From Insolitispirillum peregrinum (GTDB lineage: Bacteria; Pseudomonadota; Alphaproteobacteria; Rhodospirillales; Rhodospirillaceae): a stretch of 36,576 bases of DNA. Positions 16,900 through 24,695 of the stretch are shown one piece after another; position 1 is the stretch's first letter; the number at the start of each line of letters is the position of its first letter. The notes beneath the pieces are model-generated. The model made no database searches, was not told the origin of the DNA, and saw only the letters and a program-made list of their open reading frames with translations. The translations under genes were made by a program, and so were the position numbers. The stretch is taken from the NCBI RefSeq assembly GCF_042665255.1, contig NZ_JBHTCD010000044.1. One strand, 5' to 3'.

Positions 16900-17340
16900 A
16901 TGTATGATGGACAACACGACCTGCCAATCGACGAATTCACCGCCGAATTTTACTGGCTGTCCAACTTCTCGCCAGCCCCGATCGACTATGAGGGCGAGCT
17001 GTACATGACTGTCGAAAACGCCTTTCAGGCCGCCAAGACCAGCGATCACCGTGCCCGCGCCCTGATCCGCGATTGCGGCCCGGACGAGGCCAAGATGCGC
17101 GGCCTGCATGTGCCGCTGCGCCCGGACTGGGAACAGTGCCGGGTGGCAGTGATGGAAGATTTGCTCGACGCCAAATTCGCCATCCCCGCCCTGCGGCGGC
17201 GCCTGATCGCCACGGGCGACCGGCCCATCATTAACCGCAACGTCTTTGGCGATACCTTTTGGGGCCTGTGCCGGGATCAGGGGCGCAATGAGCTGGGCGA
17301 AGCGATCATGCGGGTTCGCAACCGGATACAGGCCGGGTAA
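16900..17340 (+). CDS. NADAR family protein (YbiA-like N-glycosidase)
   Basis: A 146-aa single-domain protein of the NADAR/YbiA superfamily. Marks are FYWLSNFSPAPIDYEGELY, TVENAFQAAK and a late WGLCRDQGRNELGEAIMRVR. E. coli YbiA cuts the N-glycosidic bond of early riboflavin intermediates, removing reactive by-products. Other NADAR proteins act on ADP-ribose compounds or in phage defence. Here the gene follows an ABHD10-like hydrolase by 34 bases and ends at a terminator, with no defence genes nearby, so house-cleaning is more likely than defence. The ATG at 16900 follows aagga by about 11 bases. A start at 16831 would overlap the hydrolase gene. Confidence 0.88.
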   Translation: MYDGQHDLPIDEFTAEFYWLSNFSPAPIDYEGELYMTVENAFQAAKTSDHRARALIRDCGPDEAKMRGLHVPLRPDWEQCRVAVMEDLLDAKFAIPALRRRLIATGDRPIINRNVFGDTFWGLCRDQGRNELGEAIMRVRNRIQAG

Positions 17341-17364
17341 ACCGGTTCTCGGGCCACCGATACA

Positions 17365-17402
17365 AAAAAGGGCGCCTTCCATGTGGAAGACGCCCTTTCT
17401 TT
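17365..17402. terminator. Terminator between NADAR and helicase genes
   Basis: The outer stem is aaagggcg (17367-17374) with cgcccttt (17391-17398), and the inner stem is cttcc/ggaag. There is an A-run on one side and tctttc on the other, so it serves both converging genes. Confidence 0.85.
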
Positions 17403-17418
17403 CATTCATCCGAAAGGA

Positions 17419-19152
17419 TTAACCCTCGGCAGCCCGGCGACGCTGGCCACCCCAGCCACCGCCCTTGCCGATGCTGTCCTTTTGGTTGGAGCGCGGCTTG
17501 CGGTTGGAATTGGCGGCCGGACGGTCACCGTGACGGGCGTCTGCCCGCGGGCCATCCTGACGGCTGTGCTTGCGCTCGCCCTGCGGACGGTCGGCACGCG
17601 GGCGATCAGCCTGGAAACGCTCACCCTGTGCGCGGTCATGACGCGGACGGTCACCATTCGGGCGGTCGCCCTGCGAACGATCAGCCTGGAAACGGTCGCC
17701 CTGCGGGCGGTCGCCATGAGGCCGGTCACCGTTCGCACGACGGGGACGATCCCCCCGTTCGACAAACACCCGACCGTCTTCGCCATTGGCAGCCACCGGA
17801 CGGCCCTTGAAGCCACCGCGGAAGCCGCGGCCCTGACCTGAACGGTCACCGCCGCGCTCGCCACCGCGTTCGCCGCCCCGTTCACCACGGAAGCCACGAC
17901 CGCTGTCCTGACGCTCTTCGCCCTGATCACGGCCAAAGCCACCGCGGCCCCCGGTCGCCCCACCGCGCTTCGGACGCGGGGCCGGACGCTTGGACTGGTG
18001 CAGGTCACAGGTCTGCTCGCAATGCCACGGATGGTCGCCCACCACCGGCACCTGCTGACGGATCGACTTTTCGATGTCGCGCAGATAGGCCACTTCTTCC
18101 AGTTCGCACAGGGAGATGGCGGTGCCGTCGGCACCAGCGCGCGCTGTGCGGCCAATGCGGTGGACGTAGCTTTCCGGCTCGTTCGGCAGTTCGTAGTTGA
18201 TGACGTGGGTCAGACCCTCGACGTCAATGCCACGGGCGGCAATGTCGGTGGCGACCAGCGCCCGCAGCTTGCCTTCACGGAAGGCGTTCAGGGCCTGCTG
18301 ACGGGCACCCTGGCTCTTGTTGCCATGGATGGCGGCAGCGGAGACGCCTTCCTTGTCCAGCTGTTCGGCCAGACGGTTGGCGCCGTGCTTGGTGCGGGTG
18401 AAGATCAGCGCCCGCTCGATGCCGTTGACGGCCAGCAGGTGTTCCAGCACCGCCCGCTTGTCAGCGCGGTTGACGAACAGCACCGACTGGTTGATGCGCT
18501 CGGCAGTGGTCGATTCCGGGGTCACTTCCACCCGCTGCGGGTTGTGCAGGATCGACTGCGCCAGCGAGGCGATCTGGTCGGGCATGGTGGCCGAGAACAT
18601 CACCGTCTGCCGCTTCGCCGGCAGGTGGCTGACGATCTTGCGCACGTCCTGAATGAAGCCCATCGCCAGCATGCGGTCGGCTTCGTCGAGCACGAAACGC
18701 TCAACGGTATCCAGACGCACATGGCCCTGATTGATCAGGTCAAGCAGACGGCCCGGCGTTGCCACCAGCACATCCACCCCGCGCGACATGGCGTACACCT
18801 GCGGGTTCTGCCCGACGCCACCAAAAATCACCGCCCGCTTGAAGCGCAACTGGCGGCCATAGGCGGCAAAGCTGTCTGCCACCTGCACGGCCAGTTCACG
18901 GGTCGGGGTCAGCACCAGAACCCGGCAGCTGCGCGCCCGCGCACCCTGCTTGACCGCCTGCAAGTGGTGCAGCAGCGGCAGCGCAAAGGCCGCCGTCTTG
19001 CCGGTCCCGGTCTGGGCGATACCCAGCACGTCCTTGCCGTTCATCAGGGGGGGAATCGCGCCAGCCTGGATCGGGGTCGGCTGCTGATAGCCCTCGGCAT
19101 CGAGCGCCTGAACGAGCGGCTCGGCCAAGCCGAGGTCATGGAAAGACGTCAT
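17419..19152 (-). CDS. DEAD-box RNA helicase, RhlE type
   Basis: ATP-driven RNA unwinding, acting in ribosome assembly and RNA turnover. The 577-aa protein has the Q motif (GYQQPTPIQ, about 21-29), Walker A AQTGTGKT, PTRELAVQ, VLDEADRML, SAT, and the second RecA domain with the ending HRIGRTARAG. The core ends near residue 375. The tail of about 200 residues is disordered: an RGG/GERGG block, then 11 repeats of a G-D-R-P-x pentad, then a basic end. Such tails bind RNA and promote condensates. The ATG at 19152 follows aaagaga. Longer frames upstream lack family sequence. The leader carries a hairpin and a T8 run. The gene converges on the NADAR gene across a shared terminator. Confidence 0.93.
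   Translation of the reverse strand: MTSFHDLGLAEPLVQALDAEGYQQPTPIQAGAIPPLMNGKDVLGIAQTGTGKTAAFALPLLHHLQAVKQGARARSCRVLVLTPTRELAVQVADSFAAYGRQLRFKRAVIFGGVGQNPQVYAMSRGVDVLVATPGRLLDLINQGHVRLDTVERFVLDEADRMLAMGFIQDVRKIVSHLPAKRQTVMFSATMPDQIASLAQSILHNPQRVEVTPESTTAERINQSVLFVNRADKRAVLEHLLAVNGIERALIFTRTKHGANRLAEQLDKEGVSAAAIHGNKSQGARQQALNAFREGKLRALVATDIAARGIDVEGLTHVINYELPNEPESYVHRIGRTARAGADGTAISLCELEEVAYLRDIEKSIRQQVPVVGDHPWHCEQTCDLHQSKRPAPRPKRGGATGGRGGFGRDQGEERQDSGRGFRGERGGERGGERGGDRSGQGRGFRGGFKGRPVAANGEDGRVFVERGDRPRRANGDRPHGDRPQGDRFQADRSQGDRPNGDRPRHDRAQGERFQADRPRADRPQGERKHSRQDGPRADARHGDRPAANSNRKPRSNQKDSIGKGGGWGGQRRRAAEG
17566..17730 (-). repeat. 15-bp tandem repeats encoding 11 pentads in the helicase tail
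   Basis: Eleven 5-residue units of the form G/A-D-R-P-Q (with E, F, S, N, H variants) lie end to end. The DNA also shows a higher-order copy: gatcagcctggaaacg occurs at about 17604 and 17679, 75 bases (25 codons) apart. This suggests growth by repeat slippage or unequal exchange. Confidence 0.85.
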
Positions 19153-19167
19153 GAAGTCTCTTTCAAT

Positions 19168-19210
19168 AAAAAAAACGTGGCCCGCGCCCCGTTCTGCTCT
19201 TTCAGAACGG
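19168..19210 (-). promoter_or_regulatory. Helicase leader: hairpin followed by T8
   Basis: On the transcript a perfect 8-bp hairpin (ccgttctg with cagaacgg, 19189-19210) is followed 13 bases later by eight Ts (19175-19168), then the ribosome site. The layout suggests an attenuator or cold-responsive leader, but stem and T-run are not adjacent, so termination would be imperfect. Confidence 0.4.
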
Positions 19211-19346
19211 ACTTGTCGGTACCAACTGCACCCGTCGAGCGCGCGGCCACGGGATCTGATAGGGGGAACCGGGCAAAAAGGACGAGGGGGCAACCCTCTG
19301 CGCGCTGTCGCTGGCCCGTATAGGGTTGAAGGTGTATGCCTCGGCA

Positions 19347-19380
19347 GGGGGAATGTCAAAGGAAACTTCGACATGCCCCC
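19347..19380. repeat. 15-bp hairpin with GAAA loop
   Basis: The arms 19347-19361 and 19366-19380 match at 13 of 15 positions and close on the tetraloop gaaa. It lies between the leuB terminator and the helicase leader. No T-run follows. It may be a structured RNA piece; its role is unknown. Confidence 0.6.
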
Positions 19381-19389
19381 AAACGGCAG

Positions 19390-19429
19390 ACAAACAAAAG
19401 CCGCCACCCGACCGGGCGACGGCTTTTGT
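19390..19429 (-). terminator. leuB terminator
   Basis: The stem acaaaagccg (19394-19403) pairs with its complement (19420-19429). On the minus strand it ends in ggcttttgtttg. It begins 22 bases after the leuB stop. Confidence 0.85.
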
Positions 19430-19450
19430 CATTCAAACGTCTAAAACACC

Positions 19451-20554
19451 TTACGCGCGGGCTTCCAGTGCCTTCAGCAGGGCGTCGCCCATGCCCGAGG
19501 TGCCAACCAGCGTCGCACCTGCCTGCATGATGTCGCCGGTACGGATGCCCTGGTTCAGCACGTCCTGCACGGCGTTGTCCAGCATGTCGGCCACGTCGAG
19601 CATGCCGAACGAGTAGCGCAGCATCATCGAGTAGGACAGGATGCAGGCCAGCGGGTTGGCCTTGCCCTGACCGGCAATGTCCGGGGCCGAGCCATGGACC
19701 GGCTCGTACATCGCCCGGCGCTTGCCGCCGCCGATGTCGGCACCGATCGAGGCCGAGGGCAGCATGCCCAGCGAACCGGTCAGCATGGCGGCGCAATCAG
19801 ACAGCAGGTCGCCGAACAGGTTGTCGGTGACGATCACGTCAAACTGCTTGGGATTGCGGACCAGCTGCATGGCGCAGTTGTCGGCATACATGTGCTCGAG
19901 GGCGATATCGCCATACCTGGCATCGCGCAGCTTCTGGACTTCTTCGCGCCACAGCAGGCCCGATTCCATCACGTTGGCCTTTTCGACGCTGTGCACCTTC
20001 TTGCCGCGCTTGTAGGCGAGGTCAAAGGCCACTTCGGCGATGCGGACGATTTCCGAGGTGGTGTAGACCTGCGTGTTCAGGCCCTGACGCTCGCCGTTTT
20101 CCAGCGTGGTGATGCCGCGCGGCTGGCCGAAGTACACGCCACCGGTCAGTTCGCGGACGATCATGATGTCCAGGCCCTTGACGATGTCGAGCTTCAGCGA
20201 CGACGCTTCGGCCAGGGCATCGAACACCAGCGCCGGGCGCAGGTTGGCGAACAGTTCCATTTCCTTGCGCAGACGCAGCAGGCCGCGTTCCGGCTTCACC
20301 GAGAAATCGAGGCTGTCCCACTTCGGGCCACCGACGGCACCCAGCAGAACGGCATCGGCATCCATCGCTTCGGCCATCGTTTCGTCGGCCAGCGGCACGC
20401 CGTGCACGTCATAGGCCGAGCCCCCCACCAGACCTTCGGAGACGGTGAAGTCGGTCAGGCCCCGGGCGTTCATCCACGAAATGATGCGTTTGACTTCGGT
20501 CATCACTTCGGGGCCGATGCCGTCACCGGCCAGGATGAGGATCTTTTTGCTCAT
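19451..20554 (-). CDS. leuB: 3-isopropylmalate dehydrogenase
   Basis: Third step of leucine synthesis: NAD-dependent oxidation and decarboxylation of 3-isopropylmalate. The 367-aa protein shows ILAGDGIGPEV (start), GAVGGPKW, the arginine/lysine substrate loop LLRLRKEMELFANLRPA, the catalytic Tyr in GGVYFGQPRG, KANVMESGLLWRE, the metal-binding DNLFGDLLSD, and the NAD site EPVHGSAPDIAGQGKANP. All are intact. The ATG at 20554 has agggg about 9 bases before it. Unlike the usual leuC-leuD-leuB order, leuB stands alone here, separated from leuD by about 7.9 kb of mostly unrelated genes. It therefore needs its own promoter in the gap shared with eutB. Confidence 0.97.
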   Translation of the reverse strand: MSKKILILAGDGIGPEVMTEVKRIISWMNARGLTDFTVSEGLVGGSAYDVHGVPLADETMAEAMDADAVLLGAVGGPKWDSLDFSVKPERGLLRLRKEMELFANLRPALVFDALAEASSLKLDIVKGLDIMIVRELTGGVYFGQPRGITTLENGERQGLNTQVYTTSEIVRIAEVAFDLAYKRGKKVHSVEKANVMESGLLWREEVQKLRDARYGDIALEHMYADNCAMQLVRNPKQFDVIVTDNLFGDLLSDCAAMLTGSLGMLPSASIGADIGGGKRRAMYEPVHGSAPDIAGQGKANPLACILSYSMMLRYSFGMLDVADMLDNAVQDVLNQGIRTGDIMQAGATLVGTSGMGDALLKALEARA

Positions 20555-20687
20555 GAGTGGGATTCCCCTGCTGAAATGCATGGATCAAAAGGTGGCGCGG
20601 ATATTACGAGCGTGTGGCAGTCCCGGCAATGTCCGAGTGCATGCCTCCCTCGTCTTTCGGGGAGGAAAATGCCGGACTCTTTTGCGA

Positions 20688-20706
20688 ATGCACAAATAGT
20701 GTGCAT
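20688..20706. promoter_or_regulatory. Inverted repeat atgcaca-N5-tgtgcat upstream of eutB
   Basis: A perfect 7-bp inverted repeat with a 5-base spacer, flanked by tgcgaa-type sequences on both sides. It lies in the 294-base gap between the divergent leuB and eutB genes, about 143 bases before eutB. It has the size and symmetry of a dimeric regulator's operator. Which regulator binds is not known. Confidence 0.5.
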
Positions 20707-20806
20707 ATGCGAAGGCTGTCTAATTTCTGTGCTCAAATGTCAAACGGCTTTTGCCTGCCTACTGTCATAGTACGGCGAGGGTGGTTTGCTCCATCCGACT
20801 TTCGAC

Positions 20807-20833
20807 GCAGTCACACAGTCCCTCGCAGTCACA
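20807..20833 (+). promoter_or_regulatory. Direct repeat gcagtcaca x2 before eutB
   Basis: Two copies (20807-20815 and 20825-20833) start 18 bases apart, ending 15 bases before the eutB ATG. AraC-type activators often bind direct repeats, but usually further upstream. This could be a repressor site or chance. Confidence 0.3.
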
Positions 20834-20848
20834 TAAGGACGCCGCGCC

Positions 20849-22231
20849 ATGGCCTATTCAGCCCGACTGGGAACCGAACGCCATACCTTCGCCGACCTGA
20901 AAGCGGTGATGGCCTGCGCCTCGCCGCGCCGGTCGGGGGATGAACTGGCCGGGCTGGCAGCCGACAGCGACGAGCGGCGGGTGGCCGCCCGCCGGGTGCT
21001 GGCAGACCTGCCGCTGCGCACCTTTCTTGACGACCTGCTGATCCCCTATGAACAGGACGAAGTCACCCGCCTGATCGTTGACAGCCACAACGCCGATGCC
21101 TTTGCCCCGGTGGCGGCGATGACCGTTGGCGAGTTCCGCAACTGGCTGCTGTCCTATGACGCCACCCCCGCCGCCCTGTGCGCCCTCGCCCCCGGCCTGA
21201 CGCCGGAAATGGTGGCGGCGGTTTCCAAGCTGATGCGCAATCAGGACCTGATTTCGGTGGCAGGCAAATGTCAGGTGGTGACGGCCTTCCGCTCCACCCT
21301 CGGTCTGCCTGGACGGCTGGCCTCGCGCCTGCAACCCAACCACCCGACCGACGACCCGGCGGGCATCGCCGCCTCTACCCTCGACGGCCTGCTGTATGGC
21401 ATCGGTGATGCGGTGATCGGCATCAACCCGGCCACCGACAGTGTTCCGGCCTGCACCACCTTGCTGGAAATGCTGGATGCGGTGCGCCAGCGGTTCGACA
21501 TTCCAACCCAGTCGTGCGTGCTGACCCACGTCACCACCTCATTGCGGGCGATGGAGCGCGGGGCGCCGCTGGATCTGGTGTTCCAGTCGGTGGCCGGATC
21601 GCAGGCCGCCAACAAGGGCTTTGGCATCGACCTCGCCCTGCTGGCCGAAGCCCACAGCGCCGCCCTTGACCTGAAGCGCGGCACCGTCGGCGACAACGTG
21701 ATGTATTTTGAAACCGGTCAGGGCGCAGCCCTGTCGGCCGACGCCCATCACGATGTCGATCAACAGACGATGGAAGTCCGCGCCTATGCCGTCGCCCGTG
21801 CCTTCCGGCCCTTGCTGGTCAATACGGTGGTCGGCTTCATCGGCCCGGAATACCTGTTCGATGCCAAGCAGATCATCCGCGCCGGTCTGGAAGACCACTT
21901 CTGCGGCAAGTTGCTGGGGCTGCCGATGGGGGTGGACGTCTGCTACACCAACCACGCCGAAGCCGATCAGGACGACATGGATGTCCTGATGAACCTGCTG
22001 ACCGTCGCCGGGGTCAATTTCCTGATTGCCGTTCCCGGTGCCGATGACGTGATGCTGAACTACCAGAGTCTGGCCTTTCACGACATCGTCAGCCTGCGCC
22101 ACCAGCACCACCGCCCACCCGCTCCCGAGTTCGAAGCCTGGCTACGCCGGATGGGGATGACCGATGCCGATGGCCGGGTGGTGCCGCTGTCGCCGTCGTC
22201 GGCGCCGGTGCGCCGTCTGCTGGAGGGCTGA
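20849..22231 (+). CDS. eutB: Ethanolamine ammonia-lyase large subunit
   Basis: Catalytic subunit of the adenosylcobalamin-dependent lyase that splits ethanolamine into acetaldehyde and ammonia. At 460 aa it is the full family length. Recognisable parts are VMACASPRRSGDELAGLAA, SKLMRNQDLI, GLPGRLASRLQPNHPTDD, YGIGDAVIGINPATD, FQSVAGSQAANKGFGID, MYFETGQGAALSADAHHDVDQQT and YTNHAEADQDDMDVL. The start has aagga 10 bases before the ATG. eutC follows after 5 bases and a permease after that, giving a short locus for use of ethanolamine as nitrogen or carbon source. No reactivating factor (eutA), cobalamin adenosyltransferase or microcompartment shell genes are present here, so cofactor supply must come from elsewhere. 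Confidence 0.97.
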   Translation: MAYSARLGTERHTFADLKAVMACASPRRSGDELAGLAADSDERRVAARRVLADLPLRTFLDDLLIPYEQDEVTRLIVDSHNADAFAPVAAMTVGEFRNWLLSYDATPAALCALAPGLTPEMVAAVSKLMRNQDLISVAGKCQVVTAFRSTLGLPGRLASRLQPNHPTDDPAGIAASTLDGLLYGIGDAVIGINPATDSVPACTTLLEMLDAVRQRFDIPTQSCVLTHVTTSLRAMERGAPLDLVFQSVAGSQAANKGFGIDLALLAEAHSAALDLKRGTVGDNVMYFETGQGAALSADAHHDVDQQTMEVRAYAVARAFRPLLVNTVVGFIGPEYLFDAKQIIRAGLEDHFCGKLLGLPMGVDVCYTNHAEADQDDMDVLMNLLTVAGVNFLIAVPGADDVMLNYQSLAFHDIVSLRHQHHRPPAPEFEAWLRRMGMTDADGRVVPLSPSSAPVRRLLEG

Positions 22232-22236
22232 AGCCG

Positions 22237-23097
22237 ATGACCCGTTCGCCCTTTTCCGCCAGCCCCAGCCGGAGTTCTGCCGTGGTCGATATCGACAGCC
22301 AGCGCGACCCCTTTGCCCGCCTGCGGCTTTCCACCCGTGCCCGCATCGGTCTGGGCCGTGCCGGTGACGGCCTGCCGACCGATGCCCTGCTCGATTTCCA
22401 GTTGGCCCACGCCCGCGCTCGCGATGCCGTTCATGCCGCCGTTGACTGGGACACCATCGCCACCGGCCTGCACCAAGGGGGCTGGGACCAAACCCCGCTG
22501 CGGGTGCAGTCGCGCGCCACCAACCGCCCGGAGTATCTGCGCCGCCCCGACTGGGGTCGGCGGCTGGATGCGGCCAGTGTCGGCACTGCCCTGACCGCCC
22601 GCGATGACGAGACTCCCTATGATCTGGCCTTTGTGCTGGCCGATGGCCTGTCGGCAACGGCGGTGATGCAAAACGGCGTTGCCACCCTGCTGGCCTGCCG
22701 GGCGGCGCTGTCCGACTGGCGCATTGCGCCGCCGGTGTTTGCCTCGCAGGCCCGCGTCGCTTTGGGCGACGAGGTCGGCCAGAGCCTGAACGCCCGCATG
22801 GTGGCGATCCTGATCGGTGAGCGCCCCGGCCTGTCGGTGGCCGAGAGTCTGGGCATTTACCTGACCTGGCACCCGCTGGTCGGGCGGCGCGATTCCGAGC
22901 GCAACTGTATTTCCAACATCCACCCGGACGGCCTGTCGGCCGACCATGCGGCCGCCTTGCTGGCCTGGCTGGCGCGGGAAGGCCAGCGGCTGGCAATGAC
23001 CGGGGTGGATCTCAAGCCCGATGAACGGGCGCTGTTGGCCTCCCCGGGCGGCTCCCCTGCCGTGCCGGGACCATCAGAACACCAGGCGCAATCATAA
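22237..23097 (+). CDS. eutC: Ethanolamine ammonia-lyase small subunit
   Basis: Partner of EutB that completes the cobalamin site. The 286-aa protein has the family pattern: RLSTRARIGLGRAGDGLPTDALLDFQLAHARARDAVH, YDLAFVLADGLSATAV, QARVALGDEVGQ, MVAILIGERPGLS, and LTWHPLVGRRDSERNCISNIHPDGLS. The first 25 residues are Ser/Pro-rich and likely flexible, and about 20 C-terminal residues are also extra. The gene starts 5 bases after the eutB stop, so translation is coupled. A small GC hairpin (23105-23122) follows in the 86-base gap before the permease and may set mRNA levels of the two parts. Confidence 0.96.
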   Translation: MTRSPFSASPSRSSAVVDIDSQRDPFARLRLSTRARIGLGRAGDGLPTDALLDFQLAHARARDAVHAAVDWDTIATGLHQGGWDQTPLRVQSRATNRPEYLRRPDWGRRLDAASVGTALTARDDETPYDLAFVLADGLSATAVMQNGVATLLACRAALSDWRIAPPVFASQARVALGDEVGQSLNARMVAILIGERPGLSVAESLGIYLTWHPLVGRRDSERNCISNIHPDGLSADHAAALLAWLAREGQRLAMTGVDLKPDERALLASPGGSPAVPGPSEHQAQS

Positions 23098-23183
23098 AAA
23101 AGCAGGCGCGCCGCCACGCGCCACCCCTGAGAGCTCCAAGAAGGCCTCTGGATTCAACCGGACAAGACAGGAGGCATCCGCCC

Positions 23184-24605
23184 ATGTCCGAACAGACCAA
23201 ACCCGAACTCAAGAAAAGCCTGAGCGGCCTCCATCTGTGGGGCATCGCGGTCGGGCTGGTGATCTCTGGCGAGTATTTCGGCTGGAGCTATGGCTGGGCG
23301 CAGGCGGGGACCCTGGGCTTTCTGGTGACCGCCCTGCTGATCGCCGCCATGTACACCACCTTCATCTTCAGCTTTACCGAACTGACCACCGCCATTCCCC
23401 ATGCCGGTGGCCCGTTTGCCTACAGCCTGAAAGCCTTTGGCCCGGTCGGCGGCTTTGTGGCCGGTTTTGCCACCCTGATCGAATTCATCTTTGCCCCGCC
23501 CGCCATCGCGCTGGCCATCGGCTCGTACCTGAACGTGCAGTTCCCGGCACTGGACCCGAAAATGGCCGCCGTTGGGGCCTATATCGTGTTCATGGGCCTG
23601 AACATCGTCGGCGTGACCATTGCCGCCACCTTTGAACTGTTCGTCACCGTGCTGGCGATTGTCGAGCTGCTGGTGTTCATGGGCGTGGTTGCGCCGGGCT
23701 TTAGCTGGAGCAACTTTGCCACCGGTGGCTGGTCGGGGGAATCGACCTTCACCATCGGGTCGTTCGGCGGCATTCTGGCAGCCATTCCGTTCGCCATCTG
23801 GTTCTTCCTCGCCATCGAAGGCGCGGCGATGGCCGCCGAAGAAACCAAGAACCCGAAGAAGACCGTCCCCATCGCCTATATCGCCGGCATCCTGACGCTG
23901 GTGTTCCTGGCCTTTGGCACCATGGTGTTTGCCGGTGGCGTTGGCGACTGGAAAGCGCTGGCCAACATCAACGACCCGCTGCCGCAGGCGATGAAGGCCG
24001 TGGTCGGTGAAAACAGCAGCTGGCTGCACATGCTGGTGTGGATTGGCCTGTTCGGCCTGATCGCCTCGTTCCACGGCATCATCATGGGCTATTCGCGCCA
24101 GTTGTTCGCTCTGGCCCGCGCTGGCTTCCTGCCGCCGGTGCTCGCCACCCTGCACCCGACCCGCAAGACCCCGCACTGGGCCATCCTGCTGGGCGGTGTG
24201 ATCGGTATCGCCGCCATTTTCTCGGATGAACTGCTCAGCTTTGGCGGCCTCAGCCTGACCGCCAACATCGTCACCATGTCGGTGTTCGGTGCCATCGTGA
24301 TGTACATCATGTCGATGGCTGCGCTGTTCAAGCTGCGCAAGGATGCCCCGGAGATGGACCGACCCTACAAGGCGCCGTTCTATCCGTTCTTTCCCGCCCT
24401 GTCGCTGGTGCTGGCCATTCTGGCTCTGGGGACGATGATCTACTACAACCTGCTGGTGTTCGGCCTGTTCCTGGTGCTGTTTGCCATCGGCTTTGGCATC
24501 TACTTTGCCACCGCCCACCTGCGCAGCGGCGACGTGCACGCTGCCAACCTTGAGCACGGCACGCTGGATATTGCCCAGGCCGAAGCCCGGACGCTGGTTG
24601 ACTAA
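23184..24605 (+). CDS. eat: Ethanolamine permease (APC superfamily)
   Basis: An integral membrane importer of 473 aa with about 12 hydrophobic segments. The early SGEYFGWSYGWAQAGTLGFLV is typical of proton-driven ethanolamine permeases (Eat/EutP-like, APC superfamily). The middle IEGAAMAAEETKNPKKTVP is the family's conserved loop. It stands 86 bases behind eutC, with aggagg 8 bases upstream of the ATG, and ends at a strong terminator. The place in the eut locus supports the substrate; ethanolamine import feeds the lyase. Related amino acid permeases are the alternative. Confidence 0.92.
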   Translation: MSEQTKPELKKSLSGLHLWGIAVGLVISGEYFGWSYGWAQAGTLGFLVTALLIAAMYTTFIFSFTELTTAIPHAGGPFAYSLKAFGPVGGFVAGFATLIEFIFAPPAIALAIGSYLNVQFPALDPKMAAVGAYIVFMGLNIVGVTIAATFELFVTVLAIVELLVFMGVVAPGFSWSNFATGGWSGESTFTIGSFGGILAAIPFAIWFFLAIEGAAMAAEETKNPKKTVPIAYIAGILTLVFLAFGTMVFAGGVGDWKALANINDPLPQAMKAVVGENSSWLHMLVWIGLFGLIASFHGIIMGYSRQLFALARAGFLPPVLATLHPTRKTPHWAILLGGVIGIAAIFSDELLSFGGLSLTANIVTMSVFGAIVMYIMSMAALFKLRKDAPEMDRPYKAPFYPFFPALSLVLAILALGTMIYYNLLVFGLFLVLFAIGFGIYFATAHLRSGDVHAANLEHGTLDIAQAEARTLVD

Positions 24606-24631
24606 CCGCCATTCTGCCCCGCAGCATGGCC

Positions 24632-24666
24632 ATACGCCGGAGTGCTCGGGCACTCCGGCGTATTTA
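24632..24666 (+). terminator. eut operon terminator
   Basis: A perfect 14-bp stem (24632-24645 with 24650-24663) has a 4-base loop and is followed by ttag. The T-run is short, but the stem is very stable. It lies 27 bases past the permease stop and separates the eut genes from the DUF2867 gene. Confidence 0.75.
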
Positions 24667-24695
24667 GTGTTGAAGCGATCAGGGGTACCATCGCC

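Noticed and set aside
16900..17340. NADAR gene as part of an antiphage system
   Set aside because: No defence genes surround it. The partner is a common hydrolase and the rest is housekeeping, so metabolite repair is the simpler view.
20615..20640. Sigma-54 promoter for the eut operon (tggcag near 20613)
   Set aside because: The GG and GC pairs are 8 bases apart rather than 10, so the -24/-12 rule fails.
20849..24605. Ethanolamine microcompartment locus
   Set aside because: Only eutB, eutC and a permease are present. No shell, aldehyde dehydrogenase or reactivase genes are in the window.
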